From assembly GCF_003334855.1 (NCBI RefSeq), contig NZ_QOWE01000016.1:147842-211841 (forward strand): a DNA stretch of 64,000 bases. Direction: 5' to 3'. Under the pieces are notes generated by a model that worked only from the letters and a program-made list of their open reading frames with translations, was not told the DNA's origin and did no database searches. A program made the translations under genes and the position numbers. The stretch comes from Larkinella punicea. GTDB lineage: Bacteria > Bacteroidota > Bacteroidia > Cytophagales > Spirosomataceae. Shown one piece after another: positions 26,283-33,188 of this stretch (within the stretch, counting starts at the first letter, position 1; each line of letters begins with the position of its first letter).

Positions 26283-26833
26283 ATCGCCTGTTCCCAGAAT
26301 TCTTCAATCTTCATGAGCAACTCATCGATCGAATCCGATACGATAAGTAATTCCCGGTTTTCGGCTTTCAAAAAACCATCACTTACCATGCGATCCATTT
26401 GCAGGAGGAGCAGATCGTAAAAACCGTTGACATTCAGAACCCCAACGGGGCCTTCATAGAGTCGGAGCTGGCGCCAGGCCAGAATTTCGAAGAGTTCGTC
26501 GAACGTGCCATAGCCACCAGGCAGTGCAATCACCCCTTTGGCAAACTGCACCATCTTGAACTTCCGCTCGTGCATCGTTTCAACAAAGTGTAATTCGGTC
26601 AAGGTCTCGTGAGCGACTTCCAGCGCGGCCAGAAAATTGGGAATAACACCCGTCACTTGTCCGCCGTTTGTCATCACGGCATCGGCAACTGCGCCCATCA
26701 GGCCCATGTTTCCGCCACCGTAGATGAGCCGGATTTCGCGTTCCGCAAATTTCTCGCCCAATTCCCGGGCGACTTCTTTATAGACAGGATTCGATCCGGG
26801 GTTCGACCCGCAGTAGACGACGATGCTTTTCAT
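26279..26833 (-). CDS. LOG family protein (nucleoside 5'-monophosphate phosphoribohydrolase-like)
   Basis: The 184-residue product starts at the ATG at 26833 (MKSIVVYCGSNPGSNP). It carries the two LOG signatures: LIYGGGNMGLMGAVADAV and the catalytic PGGYGTFDELFEIL with Glu. LOG proteins cleave the ribose-phosphate bond of (iso)pentenyl-modified or unmodified AMP; in bacteria the physiological substrate is usually unclear. The start is chosen because upstream codons lack a Rossmann-type strand and because the family begins with this SI-V-YCGS strand. Confidence 0.92.
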   Translation of the reverse strand: MKSIVVYCGSNPGSNPVYKEVARELGEKFAEREIRLIYGGGNMGLMGAVADAVMTNGGQVTGVIPNFLAALEVAHETLTELHFVETMHERKFKMVQFAKGVIALPGGYGTFDELFEILAWRQLRLYEGPVGVLNVNGFYDLLLLQMDRMVSDGFLKAENRELLIVSDSIDELLMKIEEFWEQAI

Positions 26834-26884
26834 TCCACAAAAATACGATTGTGAAACGGGATTTCGCGTTACTTTTTCGGGCAA

Positions 26885-27664
26885 CTATTTGGTCAGGGTG
26901 TTGCTGAGCGCCCGCCAGTCGATTTTCTTCACAATTTCGCTGGCCACATCGAGGGGCGCCTTGATCGTTACGATCATGTTTTCGATCAGCGTACCGCCTT
27001 TTTTATAGGAGTAATGGTAGAGCTTGTCTCCGCGCGGGTTTTTCTGAAGGTTATTTTTCCAGTTGCCGAGCAAAACCACGGTTTCGGGCCGGGCAGCAAT
27101 GCCCGCATCATTGGGTTTCAGGATGATCTGGAGGGCCAATGGAGCACCGTCGACGGGAATGGTTTTGTAGGAAGCCGCAAACCGGTTGCTGATGGGTTCT
27201 TCGACCCGGTAATTCCCGGCATTCATTTCAACGTTGATATCCACCGTCGATTTGGCCAGATCGGTCGTCCGGTTCGGGTCCGATTCTTTATAAATGGAAT
27301 CCGTGCTCATCACAAAAGACCGCTGTTGTTGCGTGATGGTATCGCCAATTGCCTTGGCACTATCGGCGCGGGCCTTCTGCTGGTCGGCGGCCGATGCCTG
27401 TAGGAACGACAGATCGTAGCGATCTCCACAGATGCGGAAAATCTTGCCATATTCATCACTCAATTCCAGTTTGCCGAGCGAATGCCGTTCGTCGAACACC
27501 TGCCAGTTGCCCGCCGGTGGATTTTTCCTGAACTGGTTCTGCAATTCTTTCACCACCTTTTCGTAGGCGGCATTTTGCTGGGGCGTGGCCGGATCACACT
27601 GCGCCCGGGTCTGGTGGATACTAATGATCTGTATTACAAGGAGTATTGAGAGTAGTTTTTTCAT
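26885..27664 (-). CDS. Exported protein of unknown function
   Basis: The 259-residue protein has a signal peptide (MKKLLSILLVIQIISIHQTRAQ) and a Cys just after it (QCDPATPQ). The mature chain is mixed alpha/beta. A long hydrophilic middle (QQKARADSAKAIGDTITQQQ) is followed by a C-terminal half containing NYRVEEPISNRFAAS and YHYSYKKGGTLIENMIVTIK. I do not recognise a domain. It lies 51 bp upstream of the LOG gene on the same strand and the two may be cotranscribed. Confidence 0.75.
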   Translation of the reverse strand: MKKLLSILLVIQIISIHQTRAQCDPATPQQNAAYEKVVKELQNQFRKNPPAGNWQVFDERHSLGKLELSDEYGKIFRICGDRYDLSFLQASAADQQKARADSAKAIGDTITQQQRSFVMSTDSIYKESDPNRTTDLAKSTVDINVEMNAGNYRVEEPISNRFAASYKTIPVDGAPLALQIILKPNDAGIAARPETVVLLGNWKNNLQKNPRGDKLYHYSYKKGGTLIENMIVTIKAPLDVASEIVKKIDWRALSNTLTK

Positions 27665-27739
27665 GGGGCTGCAAATCTAATGATTCATCCTAACAACTGG
27701 TCTGGTTCAGAAAAGTTATGAGTTGTCGGTCTCGCAACA

Positions 27740-27769
27740 AAAAAGTCAGACCGGAAAGCCTGACTTTTT
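27740..27769. terminator. Bidirectional intrinsic terminator
   Basis: AAAAAGTCAG (27740-27749) pairs with CTGACTTTTT (27760-27769). On the minus strand it follows the holin-like membrane-protein gene and so ends the his/membrane-protein transcript. Confidence 0.8.
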
Positions 27770-27787
27770 GAGTACAAAAATGATGGA

Positions 27788-28123
27788 TTAGCTGACAATC
27801 GAATCGATTAGCCAGGTTACGACGGATACCAGAATACTGAACAACAACGCAGCGATGAATCCACTGACCTGAAAACCGCCCACCAGATAATCCGTCAGGT
27901 ATACCATCAGCACGTTAATGACCAGATAAAACAGCCCCAGCGTGATGATCGTAATGGGAATGGTCAGAAAAACCAGAATGGGCTTCAAAAAGGCATTGAG
28001 CAAACCCAGTACAATGGCGACAATCAAAGCCGTGCCGAAACCGTCGACACCGACACCCGGAATGACATAACTGGCCACAATAACAGCGACGGCGCTGATG
28101 AGAATACGTATGATAAGACCCAT
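27788..28123 (-). CDS. Phage-holin-4-superfamily membrane protein (YvlD-like)
   Basis: The 111-residue integral membrane protein starts at the ATG at 28123 (MGLIIRILISAVAVIVASYV). It has four hydrophobic helices and the motif GLLNAFLKPILVFLTIPITI with the conserved NAFLKPIL segment of the YvlD / phage_holin_4_2 family. Despite the family name these chromosomal proteins are not phage lysis genes; their function is poorly defined, with some linked to envelope stress. It lies about 100 bp after hisIE, behind a short degenerate hairpin, and ends at a terminator. Confidence 0.9.
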   Translation of the reverse strand: MGLIIRILISAVAVIVASYVIPGVGVDGFGTALIVAIVLGLLNAFLKPILVFLTIPITIITLGLFYLVINVLMVYLTDYLVGGFQVSGFIAALLFSILVSVVTWLIDSIVS

Positions 28124-28134
28124 AGTGCGTTTAA

Positions 28135-28207
28135 TGATTAAAGTTTGACGTCTAAAGTTGTATGAAAAAATAAGCAACTCCAATCTTCAAACCGGAAACT
28201 TTAAACC
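28135..28207. repeat. Degenerate hairpin repeat, AAAGTTT-word type
   Basis: Words AAAGTTT and CTAAAGTTG on the left face CAACTCCAATCTTCAAAC and AAACTTTAAA on the right in inverted order, with several mismatches. It resembles a worn copy of the class of intergenic hairpins seen elsewhere in the window, between hisIE and the holin-like gene. Confidence 0.4.
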
Positions 28208-28220
28208 ATTGTTTGCCAAA

Positions 28221-28820
28221 TTATTTCGTATGTCGCTGCTGCAATACCGCAATCACCTCGTCCAGATCAATATTTTTCTGCTCGAGCAGGATTAAATAGT
28301 GATACAGCAGGTCGGCGGCTTCGCCTTTAAACAGGTCGGCATTGTCATCTTTGGCTTCGATCACCAGTTCAACGGCCTCTTCGCCCACTTTCTGGGCAAT
28401 TTTGTTAACGCCTTTTTTGAAGAGCGATGCCGTGTATGATTTTTCCGTCGGATTTTCCTTGCGATCTCGGATAATTCGCTGTAAATAATTGAGGAACAAT
28501 CCTTTCCCCTGATTTACTTCATCAAAACAAGTATCGGCACCGGTGTGGCAAGTGGGTCCGGCGGGATGTACTTTGATGAGCAGCGTATCTCCATCGCAGT
28601 CGATCAGCATCTCTTTGACGTGGAGGAAGTTATTGGACGTTTCGCCTTTGGTCCACAGGCGTTGCTTGCTGCGGCTAAAAAACGTCACGATATTTTCCTG
28701 TACGGTTTTTTCGTAGGCTTCCGCGTTCATGTAGCCCAGCATCAGTACTTTCCCGGTTTCGGCGTCCTGAATGACGGCGGGAATCAGGCCGTCAGTATTT
28801 TTTAAAAAGTCAATGTTCAT
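28221..28820 (-). CDS. hisIE: Bifunctional phosphoribosyl-AMP cyclohydrolase / phosphoribosyl-ATP pyrophosphatase
   Basis: Catalyses steps 2 and 3 of histidine synthesis. The 199-residue fusion has the HisI half at ~1-105 (VIQDAETGKVLMLGYMN, SRSKQRLWTKGETSNN, and the zinc-site HPAGPTCHTGADTCF) and the HisE half at ~110-198 (YTASLFKKGVNKIAQKVGEE with AVELVIEAK, then EAADLLYHYLILL). Length and order are normal for the fused form. It is the last gene of the hisHAF(IE) operon, 19 bp after hisF. Confidence 0.97.
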   Translation of the reverse strand: MNIDFLKNTDGLIPAVIQDAETGKVLMLGYMNAEAYEKTVQENIVTFFSRSKQRLWTKGETSNNFLHVKEMLIDCDGDTLLIKVHPAGPTCHTGADTCFDEVNQGKGLFLNYLQRIIRDRKENPTEKSYTASLFKKGVNKIAQKVGEEAVELVIEAKDDNADLFKGEAADLLYHYLILLEQKNIDLDEVIAVLQQRHTK

Positions 28821-28839
28821 AATTTTCGTAATTCTAACC

Positions 28840-29601
28840 TTAAGCTGTCGTTCGCATCGGAATTCCCTGCTGGCTCAAAAACCGTTTCAAAGCCGGTATT
28901 TCGATTTCTTTGAAGTGAAAAATACTGGCGGCCAAACCGGCATCGGCTTTTCCGGTCGTGAACACATCCACAAAATGCGCCATCGATCCGGCTCCACCCG
29001 ACGCAATGACGGGAATGTTGGCCGCGCCCGAAATCTGCGCCGTCAGCTCAATGGCAAAACCGGCTTTGGTTCCGTCGGTATCCATTGAGGTCAGCAGAAT
29101 TTCGCCCGCGCCCCGGTTTTCGATTTCTTTCGCCCAGGCCAGGGTTCGCAATTCGGTCGGTCGGCGACCACCGTGCGTGTGAACGATGTGTTCGCCGTTA
29201 ACAAACCGGGTGTCAATCGCGACCACAATGCACTGACTACCAAACTCCTGCGCCAGTTCATCAACCAGATCCGGATTCCGAACCGCCGACGAGTTGATCG
29301 AAATTTTGTCGGCTCCGGCGTTGAGCAGGGCCGAAACATCGGCAATCGATGAAATACCGCCCCCGACCGTAAACGGAATATTGACGGTGTGAGCCACCTT
29401 CCGAACCAGCTCGATCAGCGTTTTGCGTTCATCGACCGTGGCCGTAATATCCAGAAAAACCAGTTCGTCGGCACCTTCGCGGGCGTAAATCGCGCCCAGT
29501 TCCACCGGGTCTCCTGCGTCGCGCAGGTTGACGAAATTGGTGCCTTTCACCGTCCGCCCGTCTTTGATGTCGAGGCAGGGAATGATGCGTTTTGTGAGCA
29601 T
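28840..29601 (-). CDS. hisF: Imidazole glycerol phosphate synthase cyclase subunit
   Basis: Takes ammonia made by HisH and converts PRFAR to imidazole glycerol phosphate plus AICAR. The 253-residue TIM barrel starts at the ATG at 29601 with [20 protein letters not shown], the N-terminal catalytic Asp in CLDIKDGR. Further family marks are [33 protein letters not shown], and DTDGTKAGF carrying the second catalytic Asp. An open extension upstream runs through the hairpin repeat and is not coding. hisA lies 113 bp upstream, separated by that hairpin. Confidence 0.98.
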   Translation of the reverse strand: MLTKRIIPCLDIKDGRTVKGTNFVNLRDAGDPVELGAIYAREGADELVFLDITATVDERKTLIELVRKVAHTVNIPFTVGGGISSIADVSALLNAGADKISINSSAVRNPDLVDELAQEFGSQCIVVAIDTRFVNGEHIVHTHGGRRPTELRTLAWAKEIENRGAGEILLTSMDTDGTKAGFAIELTAQISGAANIPVIASGGAGSMAHFVDVFTTGKADAGLAASIFHFKEIEIPALKRFLSQQGIPMRTTA

Positions 29602-29615
29602 AATTGAGGGAACTG

Positions 29616-29710
29616 TTTCGCGGAGTTGAGCGGAGAAGAGCAGAGTTAAGCAGAGAAATTTATAATAAACTTCGCTTAACTCCCTTTTTTCTCCGCTCAA
29701 CTCCGCGAAA
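29616..29710. repeat. Hairpin repeat, CGCAGAG/GCGGAGA family, copy 2, inside the his operon
   Basis: The outer arms 29616-29637 and 29689-29710 are perfect 22-bp reverse complements; the inner part is imperfect. Along the left arm it aligns with the element at 24177-24277 at clearly homologous words (GGAGTT, GCGGAGAA, CAGAGTTA, GCAGAGAAA). Substitutions between the two loci are mirrored on the opposite arm. It sits between hisA and hisF. Confidence 0.85.
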
Positions 29711-29714
29711 TAAC

Positions 29715-30434
29715 TCATTTTAAAAACATCGATAACTCTTTCAAGGTAACTCTCCCTTCGTAAATCGCTTTGCCGACGATGACGCCGAACAGATTCATGT
29801 CGGCCAGCACTTCCAGATCCTGCATACCACTGACGCCCCCGCTGGCGATGATGTTCAGATCGGGAAAACGATCCTGCAAATTCCGGTACAGGTCGAACGA
29901 AGGCCCTTCCAGCAAACCGTCTTTAGCCACGTCGGTGCTAATGATGTATTTGACGCCTTTTTCCACATACTTTTCCACAAAGTCATACACCCAGACCTGC
30001 GTATCCTCTTCCCAACCGCTGACAGCAATTTTCTCGTTCTTCGCATCCGCGCCCAGAATAATCGTTTCCGGGCCAAACTGCGCCAGCCATTTTTCGAAAA
30101 CGTCCGGTTTTTTAACGGCAATGCTTCCGCCCGTCACCTGTTTGGCACCACATTCAAACACCATCCGCAAATCCTCGTCGGACTGTACGCCACCACCAAA
30201 GTCGATGTGCAGCCGGGTTTTGGCGGCAATCAGCTCCAGCACTTTCCAGTTGACGACGCGTTTTTCCTTCGCGCCGTCCAGATCGACCAGATGCAAACGG
30301 GTCAAACCGGCGTCTTCAAACTGTTGTGCCACTTCGAGTGGTCGGGCATTGTATTCTTTTTTCTGGTTGTAATCGCCCTGCGTCAGCCGAACGGCTTTGC
30401 CTTCAATCAGGTCGATGGCGGGTATAATGTGCAT
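29715..30434 (-). CDS. hisA: Phosphoribosylformimino-AICAR ribotide isomerase
   Basis: Amadori isomerisation of ProFAR to PRFAR, fourth step of histidine synthesis. The 239-residue TIM barrel starts at the ATG at 30434 with [20 protein letters not shown] (catalytic Asp in AIDL). It contains [43 protein letters not shown] with the second catalytic Asp, and ASGGVSG. A TTG three codons upstream is a less likely start. It is cotranscribed between hisH and hisF; a hairpin repeat lies on each side. Confidence 0.97.
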   Translation of the reverse strand: MHIIPAIDLIEGKAVRLTQGDYNQKKEYNARPLEVAQQFEDAGLTRLHLVDLDGAKEKRVVNWKVLELIAAKTRLHIDFGGGVQSDEDLRMVFECGAKQVTGGSIAVKKPDVFEKWLAQFGPETIILGADAKNEKIAVSGWEEDTQVWVYDFVEKYVEKGVKYIISTDVAKDGLLEGPSFDLYRNLQDRFPDLNIIASGGVSGMQDLEVLADMNLFGVIVGKAIYEGRVTLKELSMFLK

Positions 30435-30436
30435 AA

Positions 30437-30521
30437 TAGACAAGAGAGTTGAGACAAGAGAGGATAGACAAAAATGGTGAGAATAAAGTCTCTATTCTCT
30501 GGTCTAACTTCTCTGGTCTAT
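30437..30521. repeat. Hairpin repeat, GACAAGAGAG family, copy 2, inside the his operon
   Basis: The left half repeats GACAAGAGAG twice; the right half carries GTCTCTATTCTCTGGTCTA and TTCTCTGGTCTAT in inverted order, so the arms pair imperfectly. The right edge supplies the last codons and stop of hisH, and the left edge reaches to within a few bases of the hisA start codon. Confidence 0.75.
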
Positions 30522-31103
30522 ATCCAAAAAATTCTCCAAAATTCGCTGGCCGACGTTTCCGCTGATTTCGGCGTGAAACTGGGCAGCATAAAAATTATCC
30601 CGGTGCAACATCGCGCTGAATGGACGGACATAGTCGCAGACCGCGATGGTTTCCGGGCAAACGTCGGCGCAATAGCTGTGGACGAAATAGACATACGGAT
30701 TTTCAATAATGCCTTTGGTCAGCGGACCTTGCAAATCAGTCAGGTTGTTCCAGCCCATATGCGGCACTTTGAAACCGGGTGTGGCCGGAAACCGCCTTAC
30801 ATCGACATCGAAAACGCCCATGCAGGTCGTGTTACCCTCTTCGGAATACCGGCAGAGCAATTGCATGCCCACGCAGGTTCCCAAAACCGGCTGCTTCAGC
30901 GACGGAATGACTTTGTCCAGACCCCGCTGCCGCAGATACGTCATGGCGGTACTGGCTTCCCCTACGCCGGGAAAGATCACCTTGTCGGCCGAGCGAATTT
31001 CGGCTTCGTCGTCGGTCAGCAGGTAACTGGCGCCGATGCGCTCCAGGGCATACATGACCGACTGCACGTTGCCGGCGTTGTATTTGATAATGACGGTTTT
31101 CAT
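30504..31103 (-). CDS. hisH: Imidazole glycerol phosphate synthase glutaminase subunit
   Basis: Class I glutamine amidotransferase that feeds ammonia to HisF. The 199-residue protein starts at the ATG at 31103 with MKTVIIKYNAGNVQSVMYAL. It has the oxyanion strand PGVGEASTAM, the nucleophile Cys in LGTCVGMQLL, and the His of the triad in AAQFHAEISG. Its last four or so codons (DQRS and stop) lie inside the hairpin repeat downstream, which suggests the element inserted at or replaced the original 3' end. It is first structural gene of the attenuated operon; the attenuator terminator ends 3 nt before the start codon. Confidence 0.97.
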   Translation of the reverse strand: MKTVIIKYNAGNVQSVMYALERIGASYLLTDDEAEIRSADKVIFPGVGEASTAMTYLRQRGLDKVIPSLKQPVLGTCVGMQLLCRYSEEGNTTCMGVFDVDVRRFPATPGFKVPHMGWNNLTDLQGPLTKGIIENPYVYFVHSYCADVCPETIAVCDYVRPFSAMLHRDNFYAAQFHAEISGNVGQRILENFLDIDQRS

Positions 31104-31106
31104 AAC

Positions 31107-31191
31107 AAAAAACCCGGCTCGTGGCAGAACCGGGTTTGGTATCGGGAATTCGTTGTTTCTTGTTCAACCCCAAAAACGCATCCGTTCTGCC
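31107..31191 (-). promoter_or_regulatory. his operon attenuator: antiterminator and terminator
   Basis: On the minus strand, segment 2 (GGCAGAAC, 31184-31191) lies 4 nt after the leader-peptide stop. It is exactly complementary to GTTCTGCC (31123-31130) in the 5' arm and loop of the terminator. The terminator stem is AAACCCGG / CCGGGTTT (31110-31117 and 31130-31137), followed by a T run (31107-31112). The two pairings share bases and exclude each other. A ribosome at the leader stop covers segment 2 and allows termination; one stalled at the His codons frees it. Confidence 0.82.
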
Positions 31192-31194
31192 GTG

Positions 31195-31242
31195 CTAACA
31201 GACAGAATGATGATGGTTGCGGAAGGCTTTTGCGGGATTCAT
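31195..31242 (-). CDS. hisL: his operon leader peptide
   Basis: The 15-residue open frame MNPAKAFRNHHHSVC ends in TAG, with three consecutive CAT histidine codons at residues 10-12. It precedes hisH by 91 bp and is followed by mutually exclusive antiterminator and terminator hairpins, so it fits a classical histidine attenuation leader. The candidate -7 box ends only 4 nt before its ATG, so its mRNA may be leaderless or nearly so. The symbol follows the enteric analogue; no sequence homology is claimed. Confidence 0.85.
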   Translation of the reverse strand: MNPAKAFRNHHHSVC

Positions 31243-31246
31243 GGGA

Positions 31247-31278
31247 CAAATGTAAACCGGCTGATGCTAAATTCAAAA
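31247..31278 (-). promoter_or_regulatory. his operon promoter, Bacteroidota type
   Basis: On the minus strand, TTTTG (31274-31278) and TACATTTG (31247-31254) are separated by 19 bp, matching the -33 TTTG / -7 TAnnTTTG promoter of the Bacteroidota primary sigma factor. The -33 box begins directly after the stop codon of the upstream gene. Confidence 0.7.
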
Positions 31279-31947
31279 TTACTTGCAGGTTGCCAAAATC
31301 TCGCCAGCCAGTTTCTTCGCCAATTCCTGGTTGGCTTTTACATCCGTACCAACGGAAGAAATCACCTTGAATGTTGTACGATCCTTCAGAACGACCAGTT
31401 GGCTACCTGTTAAATCCCAGGCTGCGGCATCACCCACACCGGTTATGGTTTCGTAGCCTTGCGTATTCAGTACGGTATTCCCAACCGCATTGCCTGTGGC
31501 CTGTTCGGCGGTGGAAACTCCCTTCTCCTTGAGTTTTTTATCAATCAACGCTGCGGCTTGTTGTTTTTCGGCTTCCGTTGCAGTGCGATAAAAGCTTTTG
31601 AAATACTTGACCGGATCCGGATAACGCTTGCTATCCACTTCGTTGATCCAGCACAGGCCGATTCGGTTATGATCCGGAACGTCCATTTCGCGCCCTGCAA
31701 CGGTCATTTTACGGGTTCGGCCACTTTTCCAGACATACTCGTAGGTATCTCGTTTGGCATATTTAGGCTCTGATTTGCGGTATTTTAATTCCGCTTTCGA
31801 CAGATCGCCCTTGTAATGTTTTTGGATGGCCGCTATTGGCAATAACTGATCCATTTTAGTCTGATACCCCAGAATACAATCCTGGGCATAACTACGGAAT
31901 CCACCGATAAAACCGGTCAAAATAATAACAAGGAATGCTTTTTTCAC
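31279..31947 (-). CDS. Exported protein of unknown function
   Basis: The 222-residue protein has a signal peptide (MKKAFLVIILTGFIGGFRSYAQ). The mature part contains a basic beta-rich stretch (AELKYRKSEPKYAKRDTYEY, VWKSGRTRKMTVAGREMD), then a helical segment (TEAEKQQAAALIDKKLKEKG) and a C-terminal domain with DLTGSQLVVLKDRTTFKVIS and a final helix ending ATCK. Two Cys remain after processing. I cannot assign a family. The his promoter starts at its stop codon. Confidence 0.75.
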   Translation of the reverse strand: MKKAFLVIILTGFIGGFRSYAQDCILGYQTKMDQLLPIAAIQKHYKGDLSKAELKYRKSEPKYAKRDTYEYVWKSGRTRKMTVAGREMDVPDHNRIGLCWINEVDSKRYPDPVKYFKSFYRTATEAEKQQAAALIDKKLKEKGVSTAEQATGNAVGNTVLNTQGYETITGVGDAAAWDLTGSQLVVLKDRTTFKVISSVGTDVKANQELAKKLAGEILATCK

Positions 31948-32081
31948 GCTTAACCGTATTCGGATGGGTTTAGGAGTTGATACGATGATCCGAATTGTAA
32001 ATATGTCAATTTAGGTCTAATTAACCGCGCTGTTCTTTTATACTTTTTGCCGACGGGGACCATTCACTATCAATTCATTGG

Positions 32082-33008
32082 CTAGAACAGACTTCCCTGC
32101 ACAACCTCCGGCCGGATGGTTGGCTCCTGCAAATTCAAGCCGCAAACCGCATTGAGTTTCCGAATCCAGTAGCGAATCAGTTCGGGCGCGGTGTCGTTGT
32201 CGCCCCCGCCGTGAATGAAAAGGTAGGCGGTTTGCAGGCCGTTTTGAAACCAGATTTTCAATCGCTCCACCCAGGCGTCGGCGCGTTCGTAATCGGTGGG
32301 ATGGCCTTCATTGGCGACAAAACGCAGCACCAGCCTCGGACTCGTCAGGCTCATGTGCATAACATCGCGCCGTCCGGCTACGTCCGTGATCACCAGGTCG
32401 CGGTGGAGCACATGCAGCCGTTCGAGCGTCCGCTGCCAGATCGCCGGTTTGGCAAACCAGTCGGGATGCCGGAACTCGACGGCCATTTCCAGATCGTCGG
32501 GCAGGTTTTTCAGGTAGGTTTCCAAAACCGGCCATTTGTCCGGCCCGAAGTTGGGCGGCAATTGCAGAAACGTCGTTCCCAGAAATTCTTCCAGACTTAA
32601 AACCGCATTGACAAACTCCTCGGTCAGCGATTCAGCCGCCACCAACGCCCGGTCGTGGCTGATGGCCTGCGGAAATTTGGGGCAATACACAAACCGGGGC
32701 CGAATCGGCGAGCCGGCAGCTTCTGTTTTCCACTTCTCGATCATGCCCGGCGTCGGACTGTGGTAATGCGTGCTGTTCAGTTCAATGGTGTTAAACTGAC
32801 GGGCGTAGTGGTACAGAAAATCCCGTTCTTTGGTTTGCGAGGGGTAAATCCGGCCCACGTAGTTTTTATTGGCCCAGATTGGTCCACCGATGTACACTTC
32901 CGGAACCGCCGTCGGCTCGACCTTGTCCCAAATCGTCTGGTTGAACAGCGAATCGGGCGGCAGCGTGAAGTCGACCCGGTCGACGGAGGGCAGTTTTCCA
33001 AAGTCCAT
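32082..33008 (-). CDS. DUF72 domain protein
   Basis: The 308-residue product starts at the ATG at 33008 (MDFGKLPSVDRVDF). It has the DUF72 TIM-barrel signatures: VYIGGPIWANKNYVGRIYP, FNTIELNSTHYHSPTPGMIE, FVYCPKFPQAISHDR, FLQLPPNFGPDKWPVLETYL, EFRHPDWF and the closing LFIHGGGDN. The family (YecE-like) is widespread and of unknown biochemical activity. In most members the last motif reads YFNN; here it is LFIHGGG, a Bacteroidota variant. It is divergent from valS. Confidence 0.9.
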   Translation of the reverse strand: MDFGKLPSVDRVDFTLPPDSLFNQTIWDKVEPTAVPEVYIGGPIWANKNYVGRIYPSQTKERDFLYHYARQFNTIELNSTHYHSPTPGMIEKWKTEAAGSPIRPRFVYCPKFPQAISHDRALVAAESLTEEFVNAVLSLEEFLGTTFLQLPPNFGPDKWPVLETYLKNLPDDLEMAVEFRHPDWFAKPAIWQRTLERLHVLHRDLVITDVAGRRDVMHMSLTSPRLVLRFVANEGHPTDYERADAWVERLKIWFQNGLQTAYLFIHGGGDNDTAPELIRYWIRKLNAVCGLNLQEPTIRPEVVQGSLF

Positions 33009-33084
33009 GCGCGTAAAGAGATGGTCGTTTGAACGTAAAACTAGCAAACTCGGTATTTCGTTTTCGCGCCCGTTCTGAATTGAC

Positions 33085-33092
33085 TAATTTTG
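33085..33092 (+). promoter_or_regulatory. Candidate -7 box of valS
   Basis: TAATTTTG fits TAnnTTTG; the -33 region reads TTTTC 20 bp upstream, a weak match to TTTG. If used, the hairpin repeat 33116-33167 would lie within the valS 5' untranslated leader. Confidence 0.35.
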
Positions 33093-33101
33093 TGGAGAAA
33101 A

Positions 33102-33167
33102 AGACAAGAGAGCTGAGACAAGAGAGTAAAGAGTTATCCAAAGCGTTAAGTCTTTACTCTCTTGTCT
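33102..33167. repeat. Hairpin repeat, GACAAGAGAGTAAAGAC family, copy 3
   Basis: AGACAAGAGAGTAAAGA (33116-33132) is a perfect reverse complement of 33151-33167, with an additional AGACAAGAGAG word at 33102-33112. The arm word is identical to that in the copy at 4636-4702. It lies 21 bp before the valS start codon. Confidence 0.85.
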
Positions 33168-33188
33168 AGCCTCTCACATCGCATTGAC

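Noticed and set aside
27788..28123. Holin-family gene considered as a prophage remnant
   Set aside because: YvlD-like holin-superfamily proteins are ordinary chromosomal genes and no other phage gene is near.
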